Shown one piece after another: positions 20,099 to 30,751 of a stretch of 64,000 nt of DNA. A program made the position numbers and the translations under genes. The first letter of the stretch is position 1; each line of letters starts with the position of its first letter. Location: the NCBI GenBank assembly GCA_963854835.1, contig OY978525.1, positions 65,132,907 through 65,196,906 on the forward strand, in the 5' to 3' direction. A model generated the notes under the pieces. It searched no databases. It saw nothing but the letters and a program-made list of their open reading frames with translations, and had not been told where the DNA came from. This stretch comes from Megamerina dolium. Taxonomy: Eukaryota; Arthropoda; Insecta; Diptera; Megamerinidae.

Positions 20099-21624
20099 CT
20101 ACTGCTGCCGAGGAGGTAATCGGTTATTACCAGCCTCTGAGGAATGAGTGGTATGATCAGGAGTGTCGCGACGATACCGCAGAGAAAGACGCCGCCTACA
20201 GAAAAACCCTGCGTGCAGGCGCAACGCGAGCTGTTAAGGAGCGGTACAGAGAGAAAAGGAGTGCAGAGAGACGTCTATTCAGGCGCAAGAAGAGGGAGTT
20301 GGAAAGACGCGGGTGTGAGGAGATAGAGATGTGTACCGACAAGAATGAGACTCGAAAATTCTTCGAAAAGATCAAGCGCCTGAGTGGCGGTTTAAATCCC
20401 GGAGCCTCTTCTTGTCGTGATGGAAATGGGAATCTGGTTACAGATGTCCAGAGTGTACTGAGCCTATGGAGGGAACACTTCTCCGCGTTACTGAATGGCG
20501 ATGCTACGAACAATTCCGCCAGTGGAGAGGATTGCCCGATAACTCCGATCACAGATGATGGTGTTGATGTTCCATCACCCGACTATGACGAGATTGAAAC
20601 GGCCATTTTAAGGCTGAAGTACAACAAAGCTGCAGGTGCTGATGGCCTGCCTGCCGAGTTGTTTAATACCGGAGGCGATGAGCTGCTCACCCGAATGCAC
20701 CAGCTCATAAGCAGAATATGGTCGGATGAAAGCATGCCTGATGATTGGAGGCTCAGTGTTCTCTGTCCTGTACATAAAAAAGGAGACCCCACAATTTGCG
20801 CCAACTACCGTGGAATAAGTCTCCTGAGCATCGCATACAAGGTTCTATCGAGCGTACTGTGTGAAAGGTTGAAGCCTATGCTCAGCAACCTGATTGGACC
20901 GTATCAGTGTTTGTTCAGACCTGGTAAATTCACCATCGACCAGATTTTCACACTGCGCCAAATCCTGGAAAAGACCCCAGAAAAACAGATCGACACACAC
21001 CACCTATTTGTTGATTATAAAGCCGCTTTCGACAGTCCGGTAAGGGATAAAACAAACAAAGAGTTCCGGGGTCTTGGACAGCACGTCACTGTTGAAAACT
21101 ATGCTTTTGAAGTAGTAAGGGACTGTGTCTATCTTGGAGCCAGCATCAACAACTGTAATGACGTCAGCCTGGGGATATTGCGAAGGATCACTCTTGCAAA
21201 CAGGTGCTACTTTAGGCTAAGTAAGCAATTGAGAAGTCGAGCTCTCTCTCGAAGAACGAAAACTACACTCTACAAGTCTCTCATCATGTCTGTCCTAACA
21301 TATGGCGCTGAAGCCTGGACAATTTCCACCTCGGATGAGCGAATGCTTGGAGTTTTCGAGAGAAAAGTCCTACGTAAGATCTTTGGACCTATTTGCGTTG
21401 GTGGCGAGTACCGAATAAGGTACAACCATGAGCTGTACGAGCTGTATGCCGATATTGACATAGTAAAGCGCATCAAAATCCAACGGCTGCGCTGGCTAGG
21501 TCATGTCGAGCGAATGGAAGAACACGCTCCAGCTAAGAAGGTGTTATATTCGGAGCCGCTGGAGGACGACGGAGAAGAGGAAGACCAAACCTCAGATGGA
21601 AAGACCAAGTACTGGAGAACCTGA
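20095..21624 (+). CDS. RTE copy 1 reverse transcriptase lacking the catalytic palm
   Basis: A 509-codon open frame. It holds the basic linker (about residues 30-90), LRLKYNKAAGADGLPAELF, ICANYRGISLLSIAYKVLSS and FVDYKAAFDSPVRD. It then jumps to KTNKEFRGLGQHVTVENYAF, VVRDCVYLGASINN, and the C-terminal KSLIMSVLTYGAEAW and RLRWLGHVERM parts. The segment with RQGDPLS and YADD that should lie between AAFDSP and the QHVTV-like block is absent, yet the frame is open over the join. The protein cannot be an active polymerase. The same join occurs in the copy at 56189-56836. Confidence 0.9.
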   Translation: MTTAAEEVIGYYQPLRNEWYDQECRDDTAEKDAAYRKTLRAGATRAVKERYREKRSAERRLFRRKKRELERRGCEEIEMCTDKNETRKFFEKIKRLSGGLNPGASSCRDGNGNLVTDVQSVLSLWREHFSALLNGDATNNSASGEDCPITPITDDGVDVPSPDYDEIETAILRLKYNKAAGADGLPAELFNTGGDELLTRMHQLISRIWSDESMPDDWRLSVLCPVHKKGDPTICANYRGISLLSIAYKVLSSVLCERLKPMLSNLIGPYQCLFRPGKFTIDQIFTLRQILEKTPEKQIDTHHLFVDYKAAFDSPVRDKTNKEFRGLGQHVTVENYAFEVVRDCVYLGASINNCNDVSLGILRRITLANRCYFRLSKQLRSRALSRRTKTTLYKSLIMSVLTYGAEAWTISTSDERMLGVFERKVLRKIFGPICVGGEYRIRYNHELYELYADIDIVKRIKIQRLRWLGHVERMEEHAPAKKVLYSEPLEDDGEEEDQTSDGKTKYWRT

Positions 21625-21754
21625 CGGCGCTTGGAATTTCTAACTGGCGCCAGCTAGCGAAAAACAGAGATGGCTGGCGAAGAATATTATATTCGGCCTA
21701 AATCGATATTCGCCATATCGTTATGGCCACATAAGTAAGTAAGTAATTACTTAC

Positions 21755-22040
21755 AAATTTTTAATAAACTTTAAATATTTATATATTTTTGAGAAAAAAC
21801 TAACTCAAATATTACCTTCTCTGAATTTCGTATTCTTATATAAATATAATTATTATCCTATATAATAATCCTATATAATTTCAATATTAATTGAATCTTC
21901 ATAGTCGGATTCATGCAAAACCATTTTTCGTTTTGAGTGAAAAGGGGGCCATTATTTCTTCGCCATATTTGCTGTTAAAATGCTGTCTATTAACAGTCGG
22001 ATATCTCTATACATCTTAAGTCTCTGACAATAGCTATCCA
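21755..22040 (+). repeat. Repeat C, forward copy
   Basis: Shares with 14634-14900 (inverse), 44820-44908 (inverse) and 55190-55560 the words GTGAAAAGGGGGCCATT, TTTCTTCGCC, TTTGCTGTTAAAA and GCTGTCTATTAACAGT. Non-coding. The ends are not defined; it starts right after the RTE tail. Confidence 0.8.
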
Positions 22041-23560
22041 AGAGAAGTAGTGATTAAAAATCGCGATAGCTCTAAGAAATCATCGTGATTTAAAAATCCC
22101 AATCACACTTTTCATTGATATTGAAAAATTATTATATCGCTTACCACATGCAGACAAAGCACGTCACGTACTCTGGCGTATACACTGTACATTTTCTTTG
22201 CAATTATCGGTTTGAAAGCCATCCGTTTTTTGCTGATTTTCTTGTTCATTGCTAAACGAGAATTTGAAATTTATACATATTTTTTTTACAAAAATCTTCT
22301 TGTTTCGATTCTTATATTTCCAGTCCTTGTGATCGTAATTTGCGTGACGCAGAATTAATATCTTGTCGACTACGGCGAGTAGAACCACTATGTCGTCTGC
22401 CCAGCTCTGCATTGCAGCAGTTGGCAATGTGCGGATTCTACGAGGATCTAGAGAAGGGAGTTACACGTAAGTGGAATTTTTAATACAAAATTGATAGTTG
22501 ATACATACTCGTACGTAAATATAGCTTGTATATAAGGGGGTTTCCATTAAGCACTTTTCCTTATATTATATTTCCATATTGTGCATTATTTTTATACCTT
22601 GCATAATGTATATGCAAGGTTATTCATTTCGGTCAGATGTTTGTAACCACTTAAAGGAATCTCCGGAGATATAGAAAAATATGTATATTCGTGATCAGCG
22701 TTGCTTAAGTTTTCGATTTAACGATGTCCGTACGTCCGTCCGTCCATCCGTCTGTCCGTCACCTGTCTGGTTCGTACGATATGGAGTTATTTTTACGAAA
22801 TTTGGCATAATAAACTTAAGATACAAGGGTACGGAGGGGATTGTTATTGGGCATATTCGGTCAACTGCCACGCCCACACCGAGCATTCAAAGCGACTAAC
22901 CTCTGAATTTTCAAAATTTTTAACTTGTTATAACTCACTTAATATATATGATATATTTGATATATTTGGCACGTAGAATTATGTTATACTGTTACATAAC
23001 CCTACCAAAAATATGCTAGCCACTGTTTATAGTAACTCCCATATAAAGCGCCTGTACTTCTTTTAAATTGAAACAGCTGTAACTTGGGCAATCTTCTATC
23101 TAGAATAACCATAATAGACGTTTGGATTGATTTTGATGTGGCTCCCATACTAAATCTAGGAAATTGTACTAAAATTTTTAAGCGCCATAACTTACAAACT
23201 ATTTAGCGTAGGACAACCATATTTAAGTTGTAAATTATGGCTATAAGGATAACTGGATTTACAAGAAATGGGATAGCCCCGCCCACTGTATATAGAAGCC
23301 TTCATATAACATGACCGAATTCTTATAAATTTAAATAGCTGCAACTTCTGCAACAATAATTGACACTTAGATTAGAAATCAGCTGGCATAAAATCAGATA
23401 GCCACGCCCATTATGTGGCTCCCATACAAAGTCGAGGAAATTATACAAAGTTTTAAACAGACATAACTTACAAACTATTCAGCGTAGAACAACCATATTT
23501 AATAACTATATTTAAGTAATAATAACTAGATCAGAAATTAAAAAATTTTAAGTGATCGGT
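22041..23560. other. Non-coding stretch with CGTC cluster and old tandem repeats
   Basis: A (CGTC)n-like cluster lies at 22727-22762, followed by a TCGGTCAACTGCCACGCCCA stretch. A block at 23143-23240 (GGAAATTGTACTAAA, CATAACTTACAAACTATT, AGCGTAGGACAACCATATTT) recurs at 23422-23512 with about ten changes, and a weaker related block lies near 23035-23110, giving a period of about 280 bases. A possible coding scrap (complement of 22164-22427) has a WADDIVVL stretch but no other support. Confidence 0.65.
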
Positions 23561-24086
23561 GGTGTAGTAGACATAAAACATCAAACACGTGTGCGTCCGG
23601 CTCGTTCACAAGCGTATATTGCCGCAGACTTTCAGACAGACTCACATATTTAGATTTTAATGTTTAAAATTTAATCATTTGGAAAAAAATAATTTTCAAA
23701 TTTCATACGGTATATGTATATATTCATATTGTTCAAGAAAATAAAGGCAACTTAAAACATTCACAAAACATCTTCATACCTATTTAACCGAGTGTTCCAG
23801 CGCTGAGATCAGGCCTGCTGCGATAATTAAATCAATAGTAGTTTTATTTCAAGTCATTTTGTGCAATTGCTTAGTAAGAGTATCAGCCGAATTGATATAT
23901 CCTTATAAACTGCATGTTGACGAATAAAAACAAAAAACAACAAAAACAAACAAAAAATGCTTTGAATTTAAATATAATTGAACAATGCTTTTATTTCCAT
24001 TGCCATCAAGCGACTAACTTATTTTCTAATACATTTAATAATAAGAGAGTTACTTAATTTAGTAAGTAAATAAATAAAATAAATAT
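23561..24086. other. Gene-free stretch, possibly LTR-related flank of the BEL/Pao element
   Basis: AT-rich, with A-rich and CAAAAAACAA runs at 23925-23960 and AATAAA-like signals on the minus strand near 23845 and 23995. If the SINE at 24087 inserted in the BEL 3' LTR, part of this would be the rest of that LTR. No second LTR was found to prove it. Confidence 0.4.
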
Positions 24087-24391
24087 GTGGCACTTAAAGC
24101 CCCAAAGGGCTCATTGGCCGAGCTTCTCTTCCATTACTGTTGTGCGTCTTAAATTTTGGACAGTATTAGAATGGACCTACTTATTTTAGCCGGTTCCGAA
24201 CGGCAGAACACTTGTGACATCACTTTTTCTGAGCTTTGTCACAGAGTTCTTTTTAGAAGCTTTTTCATGGCAAGTTGTTACTGTCGGAAGAATTGCCAAT
24301 TGCTTGCCGACAGGTGGGTACCGTTCGAAAGAAAAATCTTTTCGATATTAAATTTGTTATGCATCAGCCGGGTATTGAGCTACGGCACCCA
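24087..24391 (-). mobile_element. tRNA-derived SINE, copy 4, with deleted promoter boxes
   Basis: Body matches other copies from GTGGCACTTAAAGCC to CATCAGCCGGGTATTG. The next 40 or so bases (the B box and central head, CACGACCTACAGATCAGAAG in other copies) are missing, and only GAGCTACGGCACCCAC remains. This is an internal deletion in the pol III promoter region. Confidence 0.88.
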
Positions 24392-24559
24392 CTTAATACG
24401 TACAAAGTATTAAATTTGCTAGAAGTAACGTTATTTAACCCTTGTTACAAAATTGAATTCGCGTAACTAAATGTTTATATACTTTTATACATGTATATTT
24501 GTGTTTATGATAAATGTGTATACTTTGGCGAAGTGACCTGACATAGTCCCCCCCATTGA

Positions 24560-25446
24560 AAGATCTATATTTCAATTGTCTTCATCATAAGGTAACGGAG
24601 CCACTTTATGTATAGGGCGTCGAATGACACCTTTAACTGTCTGCAAGTCGACTACTCGAACTTTGCCGTCAGCGCCAGAAATCACATTAGTTATTCGACT
24701 AAGAAGCCGTTGCTGAGGAAAAATGTTATCTTCATGAATGATAACCATTTATCCTGGTTTTATATTTGCTACTGGCTTACACCATTTTGCAAGTTGTTGT
24801 AGATTGAGTACGTAATCACGAACTGCCAAAATTGTGTCTTTACAAACTGCGTTAAATGTGAACATGTTACTGAGTTGCTGTAGTCGACACGTTCATCGGG
24901 TAATGCCATAAGTGATGAGCCGATTAACAAATCCGCAGGAGTAAGATCTTCGCCGCCGTTGGATCATTGGGAATTGGCGCTATGGGACGGGATTTCAAAA
25001 TTATTTCCACTTTTGCCAACACCGATTGAAACTCTTCGTATGTTAGATTGGCATGGGCGATATTCTTAAGAAGCAGTATTTTTGTTGATTTAACAGCTGC
25101 CTCCCATAAACCATCGAGGAGGAGGTGGAAAAAATTTGAATTCGCATTCAATGTTGCTGCTAAAAGTTATGACGTCATCAATTGCACGGCTGTTAAAGTG
25201 ATTTTCTTGAAATTCCTTGAGTCTTGATTGTGCTCCGACAAAGTTGGTAGCATTGTCGCAATAAATGCGTTGTGGTATGCCTCGGTGTGCTACAACCCGC
25301 TTTAAGGATAATAAAAAAGCATTAGTAGATAAATTTGATATTAATTCCGCATACATTGCCTTTGTTGCAAAACATACGAATATGGCAACGTATGTCTTGT
25401 AAGGAGATTTACCACGAATACGGTATGAAGTAAGTCCACGCTGCAT
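24560..25446 (-). pseudogene. BEL/Pao integrase
   Basis: Pieces: KTYVAIFVCFATKAMYAELI (catalytic region start), KRVVAHRGIPQRIYCDNATN (Asp of YCDNATNF), then after a shift LLLDGLWEAAVKSTKILLLK (Glu in GLWEAAVK) and LTYEEFQSVLAKVEIILKSR. Further weak matches run to about 24565 (VKGVIRRPIHKVAPLP-like), the usual Pao C-terminal end. It would insert the cDNA. It is inactive because of frame breaks. Confidence 0.85.
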
Positions 25447-25767
25447 TTGAATAATGGCCGTTGCACCTGCACGCGATCAGCGCTGGATACTTAGTTTCGT
25501 ATGAAAATTCGATGTTACACAGGCGTCCACCGACTCTCAATATATGGATGACAACATTGTTAAATTTTACTTCCTATAGAAATGGTGAGTGTTTGAAGAC
25601 TTGGCTTAATGAATTTTCACTTTTGCAAAGAGTTAATTCCATCAGCATAGTATAATTTTTGAATTGCGGCGATGATTCTCAAAAAACTTTTATCTAATTC
25701 TTTGGGTCCAATGTGAATTATGTCTGATGCACTGAGATTTCTGTCTGGAGGAATTTTATTAAATATT

Positions 25768-26455
25768 CTAAATAATGATACGAATTATTTGAAAATACGA
25801 TGACTTGCGCTCGATAATGTCGAAGATTAGAGATCCCACGTTGCCTTTTTTGTTACATTTAAAACTTACTACTAGCTTGCGTTCCAAGTTTTTCTGAGGC
25901 AACTCCATATATGTGATAACAGGCCAATGAGTGGAATCGAAAGATAAAAATTCTGGACCAAAAAACCATATTGTTTTGGGCAGTTCTGATGCGCTGCATC
26001 CTCGCGACAAAATATCCGCTGGATTCTGTTGAGAAGGAACGTGGTTCCCATGAATACCTCTAGTGGTTTCCTGCAACTCAGTGACACGGTTGGCTACGAA
26101 AAAATTGAGGTTCGAAGGATGAGTTTTCAGCCACTGAAGAATGATTTTGGAATCAGTCCAAAAATAAATGTTTCTCACGTACTTGATGGCATTGTGTTCA
26201 GAAGAGCGGCGCACAGTTTTGTTCTTGGAATTGTTTGAGCATTAATAGGGTCCACTTTAGACATTGAGATTAACAGAATAGGTTTATAGCTTTCCTCGTA
26301 ACGTGTACGTATGTAGATGCAGATCCATACGGACGCTCGGATGCAAATCCATGAAGTTCATTTTCACCTGCGGTCGAAGTATAGACATATATCGGAATTT
26401 CGATGCTGTTGACTATGGTTAAATCGTCTTTAATACGGGTCCACATTTTGTTCAA
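25768..26455 (-). pseudogene. BEL/Pao RNase H and connection
   Basis: The first piece has VYTSTAGENELHGFASERPY GSAS-like coding, related to the F.DAS..AYGA motif of Pao RNase H. The second has YFWTDSKIILQWLKTHPSNL (WTDS) and HVPSQQNPADILSRGCSASE. Two frame breaks. Confidence 0.8.
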
Positions 26456-26488
26456 ATCACCTGAAAGTAGTTCATCCCATGTTATTTT

Positions 26489-27454
26489 TTAAATCCACAT
26501 TTCCTCGAGCAAAATTTTGAATCGAATCGTGATTGGACTGAGGAGACCTAACAAATCGAAAATTCTGGCAACGATAGACAATATCGAACGTTTGCATGCC
26601 ATTTGAATCTGTGGAAGAGCAAAACGAAAACAAAATGTATCAGAATGTTGTTTCCAAGCCATTCCAAGAGTTTTTGTGATTTCCTCCTCATTTGTCTTAA
26701 TCGGAATTTCTTCTGCGCTATTATCGAAAATTTGTGTACAATTCGAGTTCCACTTTGTTAATTGTAGACCTGCGCATGCTAATATGCCAGTAATTTCGTT
26801 TCTCTTCTTTTGAAGCTCCTCTAGACTTTCAGCTCCAGTCTGCAGGTCATCCACGTAAAAGTCCTCTTGCAAAATTGACGCACCTAGTGGGTACACATTA
26901 TGAAAAAGTTCTGCTATATGAAACAAACATCTTATTGCAAGGAATGGAGCAGCTGACATACCGTACGTCACGGTGTTCAATTGAAACAGTTGCAACCGAT
27001 CGCTTACATTTTTCCTCCATAGAATGAGCTGGTATTGTCGGTCAACGAGAAACTGTCTGTACTTTTTTGAAATGTCCGCTGTTAGTGCGTAGCGATTTAA
27101 TCTAAATTATAATAGAGAAATAAATTATTAGATCCTCTTGATGGTTGACCCTACCATGAGTATGTCATTTAGTGAACGATTCGACGTTGTGCGAGCATAT
27201 GCAACGAAAACTACTCGAAGTTTTGTTGTTGTGCTTTATGGTCTAATAACACAATGATCCGGTAGAAAATAATGCGAAATGTCAGTATTTACAAAATCTC
27301 GCAATGACATGTGTCCAAGTGATTGGTATTCGTCCATGAAATCGATGTAGATTTGTTTCAAAGACTGGTCATGGTCTAAACGTTTTTCGAGGGCCAGGAA
27401 GTGCCGACGTACATTTTCGAAAGAATTGCCTAAGCAGTTCGGCGGTTTAAACAA
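26489..27454 (-). pseudogene. BEL/Pao reverse transcriptase
   Basis: The N-terminal piece (27454-27236) has SLRDFVNTDISHYFLPDHCV. The main piece (26995-26489) has LNTVTYGMSAAPFLAIRCLF, EDFYVDDLQTGAESLEELQK (catalytic YVDD, the form usual in Pao) and LSIVARIFDLLGLLSPITIR. The part in between (27235-26996) is open only with shifts (a KKYRQFLVDRQYQLILW-like stretch). Confidence 0.88.
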
Positions 27455-27517
27455 AAGTCGAACTTTAAGTCGACCATCAGAATTGACTTTAACATTATTG
27501 ACGAAATGATCTTCGCA

Positions 27518-28030
27518 CTATTTTTTTTGCTCGGAGAGTTTTGTTGGATGAGAAGAGAATTCTTCTATTTCCCAGAATCGTGTGAGTAATACATCAACGG
27601 ACGTTTCTGCCACTACGTTGCAAGATAAAGATTTCGAACCAACCTTGGAATCAAATGAGCCTCCAACTACCCATCCAAGCACAGTATTTATTAGAGAAGG
27701 TAATCCATTTCCCAAAAAAATTTTTCCATCACGCCAAATTTATTTTTGATTAGAACCACTGCTGTTGGAATTATTGCTCTTTTGTAAGTTCGTGTAACTA
27801 ATGATATTGTTTTGCCTTGTTCTGATGATTGTTGTGGCGAAGATAGTACTTGACTCGATGAAGAACTTTGAGCAGAAAATATGTGTAAATGAGTATGATG
27901 CGATGATTTACACACACGGCATTTGAATTTTGAAAGGCATTTCGACGCAATATGGCATTTACGGTGACAATTTATACAGAGTGATGAACGTTTTACAAAG
28001 TCGAACCGCTACGATGCTGGTAGCAATAAG
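27518..28030 (-). pseudogene. BEL/Pao Gag zinc knuckles and protease region
   Basis: CINCHRKCHIASKCLSKFKC then CRVCKSSHHTHLH form the Gag Cys/His boxes. PTAVVLIKNKFGVMEK is the usual protease lead-in, but the DSGS/DTGS active-site block that should follow is not visible. LINTVLGWVVGGSFDSK and LLTRFWEIEEF match the Pao region before RT. Confidence 0.8.
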
Positions 28031-28335
28031 AATGAAGAACAGTTTCCCAATGAATGTTCTGTTTTGTTGCAATAATAACAATTAGATTGTACATTAACGA
28101 ACGCATTCGCTGCTCTATTCCGGTATCCCTTTTGTTTATTTTCATGTTGCTTCTCGATTGTATCTATCTTTTTTACTCGACTCGAGCAACTGACAACGAT
28201 GGCTCAAAATATCATAGCAGTGATCCCAAGTTGGCAAAGATTTATAGTTTTGCTTCTCTTCTTATGCTTCCTTTGAAACTGAGTCTAGCCTTGAAAGGAC
28301 AATATGAATTAATATTGAATTCATAACATCCATCT

Positions 28336-29611
28336 CTGATCCCATTCGGTTACTACCGTCCTCTGAGGAACGAGTGGTATGATCAAAACCCTGCGTGCAG
28401 GCGCAACTTGAGCTGTTAAGGAGCGGTCCAGAGAGAAAAGGAGTGCGGAGAGACGTATTTTCATGCGCAAGAAAAGGGAGTTGGAAAGATGCGAATGTGA
28501 GGAGATAAAAATATGCGGCGACAGGAACGAGGCTCGAAAATTCTTCGAGTTTAAATCCCGGAGCCTCTTCCTGCCGTGAAGGAAATGGGAATCTAGTTAC
28601 GGATGTCCAGATAGTACTGAGTCTATGGAGGGAACACTTCTCCAAGTTACTGAATGGCGATGCTACGAACAATTCCGCCAGTGGAGGAGATTGCCCAAAC
28701 ACCCCAATTACGGATGATGGTGTTGACGTTTCACCACCCGACATGACATGCTGAACTGCATGCACCAGCTCATAAGCAGAATATGGTCGGACGAAACCAT
28801 GCCCGACGATTGGAGTCTTAGTGTTCTATGCCCCATACATTAGAAAGGACACCCCACAATTTGCGCCAACTACCGTGGCATAAGTTTTCTGAGCATCGCA
28901 TACAAGGTCTTGCATGTTGTGTGAAAGATTGAAGCCTATGCTCAGCAACCTGATTGGACCTTATCAGTGTGGCTTCAGACCTGGTAAATCCACCATCGAC
29001 CAAATTTTCACACTGCGCCAAATCCTGGAGAAGACCAAAGAAAAACATATCGACACACACCACCTATTTGTTGATTATAAAACCGCTTTCGACAGTCCGA
29101 TAAGGGATTACGATTAGAATAACTCTTGCTGACAGGTATTACTTTGGGCTGAGTAAGCAATTGAGTAGTCGAGCCCTCTCTCGTAGATCGAAATCGCACT
29201 CTACAAGTCCCTCATCATTCCTGTCCTAACATATGGCGCAGAAGCTTGGACAATTTCCACCACGGATGAGAGGATTCCTGGAGTTTTCGAAAGAAAAGTT
29301 CTGCGCAGGATCTTCGGACCTATTTGCGTTGATGGTAAGTATCAAATAAGGTACAACGATGAGTTGTATGAGCTGTACGTTGACATTTACATATTCAAGC
29401 GAAACAAAATGTCGAGCGAATGGAAGAAGACGCTCCAGTGAAGAGAGTATTTAATTCGGCACCCGCTGGAGCACGCAGAGGAAAAGGTAGACCAAACCTC
29501 CATTGGAAAGACCAAGTGGAGCCAATTGGAATATCCAATTGGCTCGAGCAAGCGAAGAAAAGAGACGACTGGCGCCGCGTTATATATTCGGCCTAAATCG
29601 ATCATCGGTTG
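28336..29611 (+). pseudogene. RTE-like LINE, copy 3 (larger deletion, decayed)
   Basis: Matches RTE copy 1 from the linker (RRDVFSCARKGS-like) through the RT fingers to ERLKPMLSNLIGPYQCGFRP, DYKTAFDSPIRD. It then jumps straight to the ITLAD-like helix that follows the palm, then YGAEAWTISTTDERI and the tail GGCCTAAATCGAT. The 5' break lies at the same SPxRD point as in copies 1 and 2 but the 3' break lies further on. Many stops. Confidence 0.82.
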
Positions 29612-29671
29612 TTATGGCCAACGATTATAACGGCAAGCGAACAGAAAAATAAGCAAAGTATTAAGAAATAG

Positions 29672-30036
29672 TGGGTGCCGTAGCTCAGTGGTTAGTGTGT
29701 TCGCCTTCTGATCTGTAGGTCGTGGTTTAATCCCCTGCTGATGCATAACAAATTTAATATCGATAAGATTTTTTTTTCGAATGGTACCCACCTGTCGGCA
29801 AGCAATTGGCAATTCTTCCGACAGTAACAACTTACCATGAAAAAGCTTCTAAAAGAACTCTGTGACAAAGCTCAGAAAAAGTGATGACACAAGTTTTCTG
29901 CCATTCGGAACCGGTTAAATTAAGTAGGTCCCTTCTAATACTGTCCAAATTTAAGACGCACAACAGTAATGGAAGAGAAGCTCGGCCAATGAGCCCTTTG
30001 GGGCTTTAAGTGCCACATATATATTTTTTTATTTTT
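29672..30036 (+). mobile_element. tRNA-derived SINE, copy 5, full length reference copy
   Basis: Forward copy. The head GGGTGCCGTAGCTCAGTGG holds a pol III A box (TAGCTCAGTGG) and GGTCGTGGTTTAATCCC a B-box-like motif (GGTTCAATCCC in other copies), about 35 bases apart. A roughly 280-base body and an AT-rich tail (CATATATATTTTTTTATTTT) follow. Flanked by the 13-bp duplication TATTAAGAAATAG (29659-29671 and 30037-30049). The head is tRNA-like but too diverged to be a tRNA gene. It would be transcribed by pol III and moved by a LINE enzyme. Confidence 0.95.
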
Positions 30037-30049
30037 TATTAAGAAATAG

Positions 30050-30751
30050 CAACAAAATAATTTAAATGCTAAATATTAACAGTATAATATCTAATAAAAA
30101 CGAGCTTGAATGGTATATTGATATAAAAAATAATAAATAAGTATTCAAACATATAAATCAATAAGATGTGATTGGTGGAGTTCTGATAGTCATCTATAAT
30201 ACAATATAATATAAAAGTTATATATAATAATTGTATAAATAACAATATGTGGTGTCCTACTAAAAGATTTAAAAACTGTGATAAAAAATGGCAAATTGGT
30301 GTACTATATCATTCATAGTGATAGTGAATTTCTAGACTATTTAAATGATATGTCTACTGAAATATTTTGAATTGAATATTCTAATTGACGACTTTAACAT
30401 AAACATAAATGTAGATCAACAAACAGTAATATATTTTTAACGTTGTCAATGGGCCAAAGAATAAATTTTAATACTCGGATCACGGAAATCACAGAAACAA
30501 AAATAGATTTGTTAATCGCTAGCATGGATGAAGTGAAATGTGAAAGAATAAAATAGTATTATATATCGGACCATGAAGCAATTCAATTTCACATTAATAC
30601 AAATAGAACTTATACATATTAAGCAAAGGAATAATTGGTATTATCACGAATTAACAGAACTTAATAAACATAAAAAATAAGCTCCTCAAACTAACTAGAA
30701 ATTGCAATAGGTATAAAAGTGTTAAAAAACCATATAAACAACTTAAAAACG
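30050..30751. other. AT-rich stretch with a LINE endonuclease scrap
   Basis: Near 30430-30605 the plus strand reads INFNTRITEITETKIDLLIA, then YYISDHEAIQFHI, like the C-terminal part of a LINE endonuclease (SDH). Flanking parts show nothing clear. Confidence 0.45.

Larger units (their letters stand above)
18716..21740 (+). mobile_element. RTE-like LINE, copy 1, with internal deletion and a SINE inside
   Basis: Endonuclease (18716-20098) then reverse transcriptase (20095-21660) and a 3' end made of (TAAG)n-like repeats (ATAAGTAAGTAAGTAATTAC at 21730). The short tandem 3' tail instead of poly(A) is typical of RTE-type LINEs. Three more copies lie at 28336-29611, 37372-37530 and 55890-57495. 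Confidence 0.88.
24392..28045 (-). mobile_element. BEL/Pao LTR retrotransposon, minus strand, decayed
   Basis: Order on the minus strand: gag zinc knuckles (28030-27880), protease (about 27830-27518), RT (27454-26489), RNase H (26455-25768), integrase (25446-24924 and on to about 24560). A G-rich polypurine tract (complement of 24549-24558, GGGGGGGAC) then marks the start of a 3' LTR near 24548 (TGTCAGGTCACTTCGCC). Stops and shifts occur in every domain. Confidence 0.85.

Noticed and set aside
22164..22427. WADDIVVL frame as an RT
   Set aside because: Only one short motif-like stretch, followed by Lys/Asn-rich text; no neighbouring RT motifs in any frame.
21045..29115. Splicing as the cause of the RTE palm deletion
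   Set aside because: The donor-like GTAAGG is retained in the deleted copies, so a spliced-out intron cannot have started there.
29672..29745. Possible tRNA gene
   Set aside because: A- and B-box-like motifs are present but the stems do not fold into a proper cloverleaf by eye, and the same text heads several SINE copies with target duplications.
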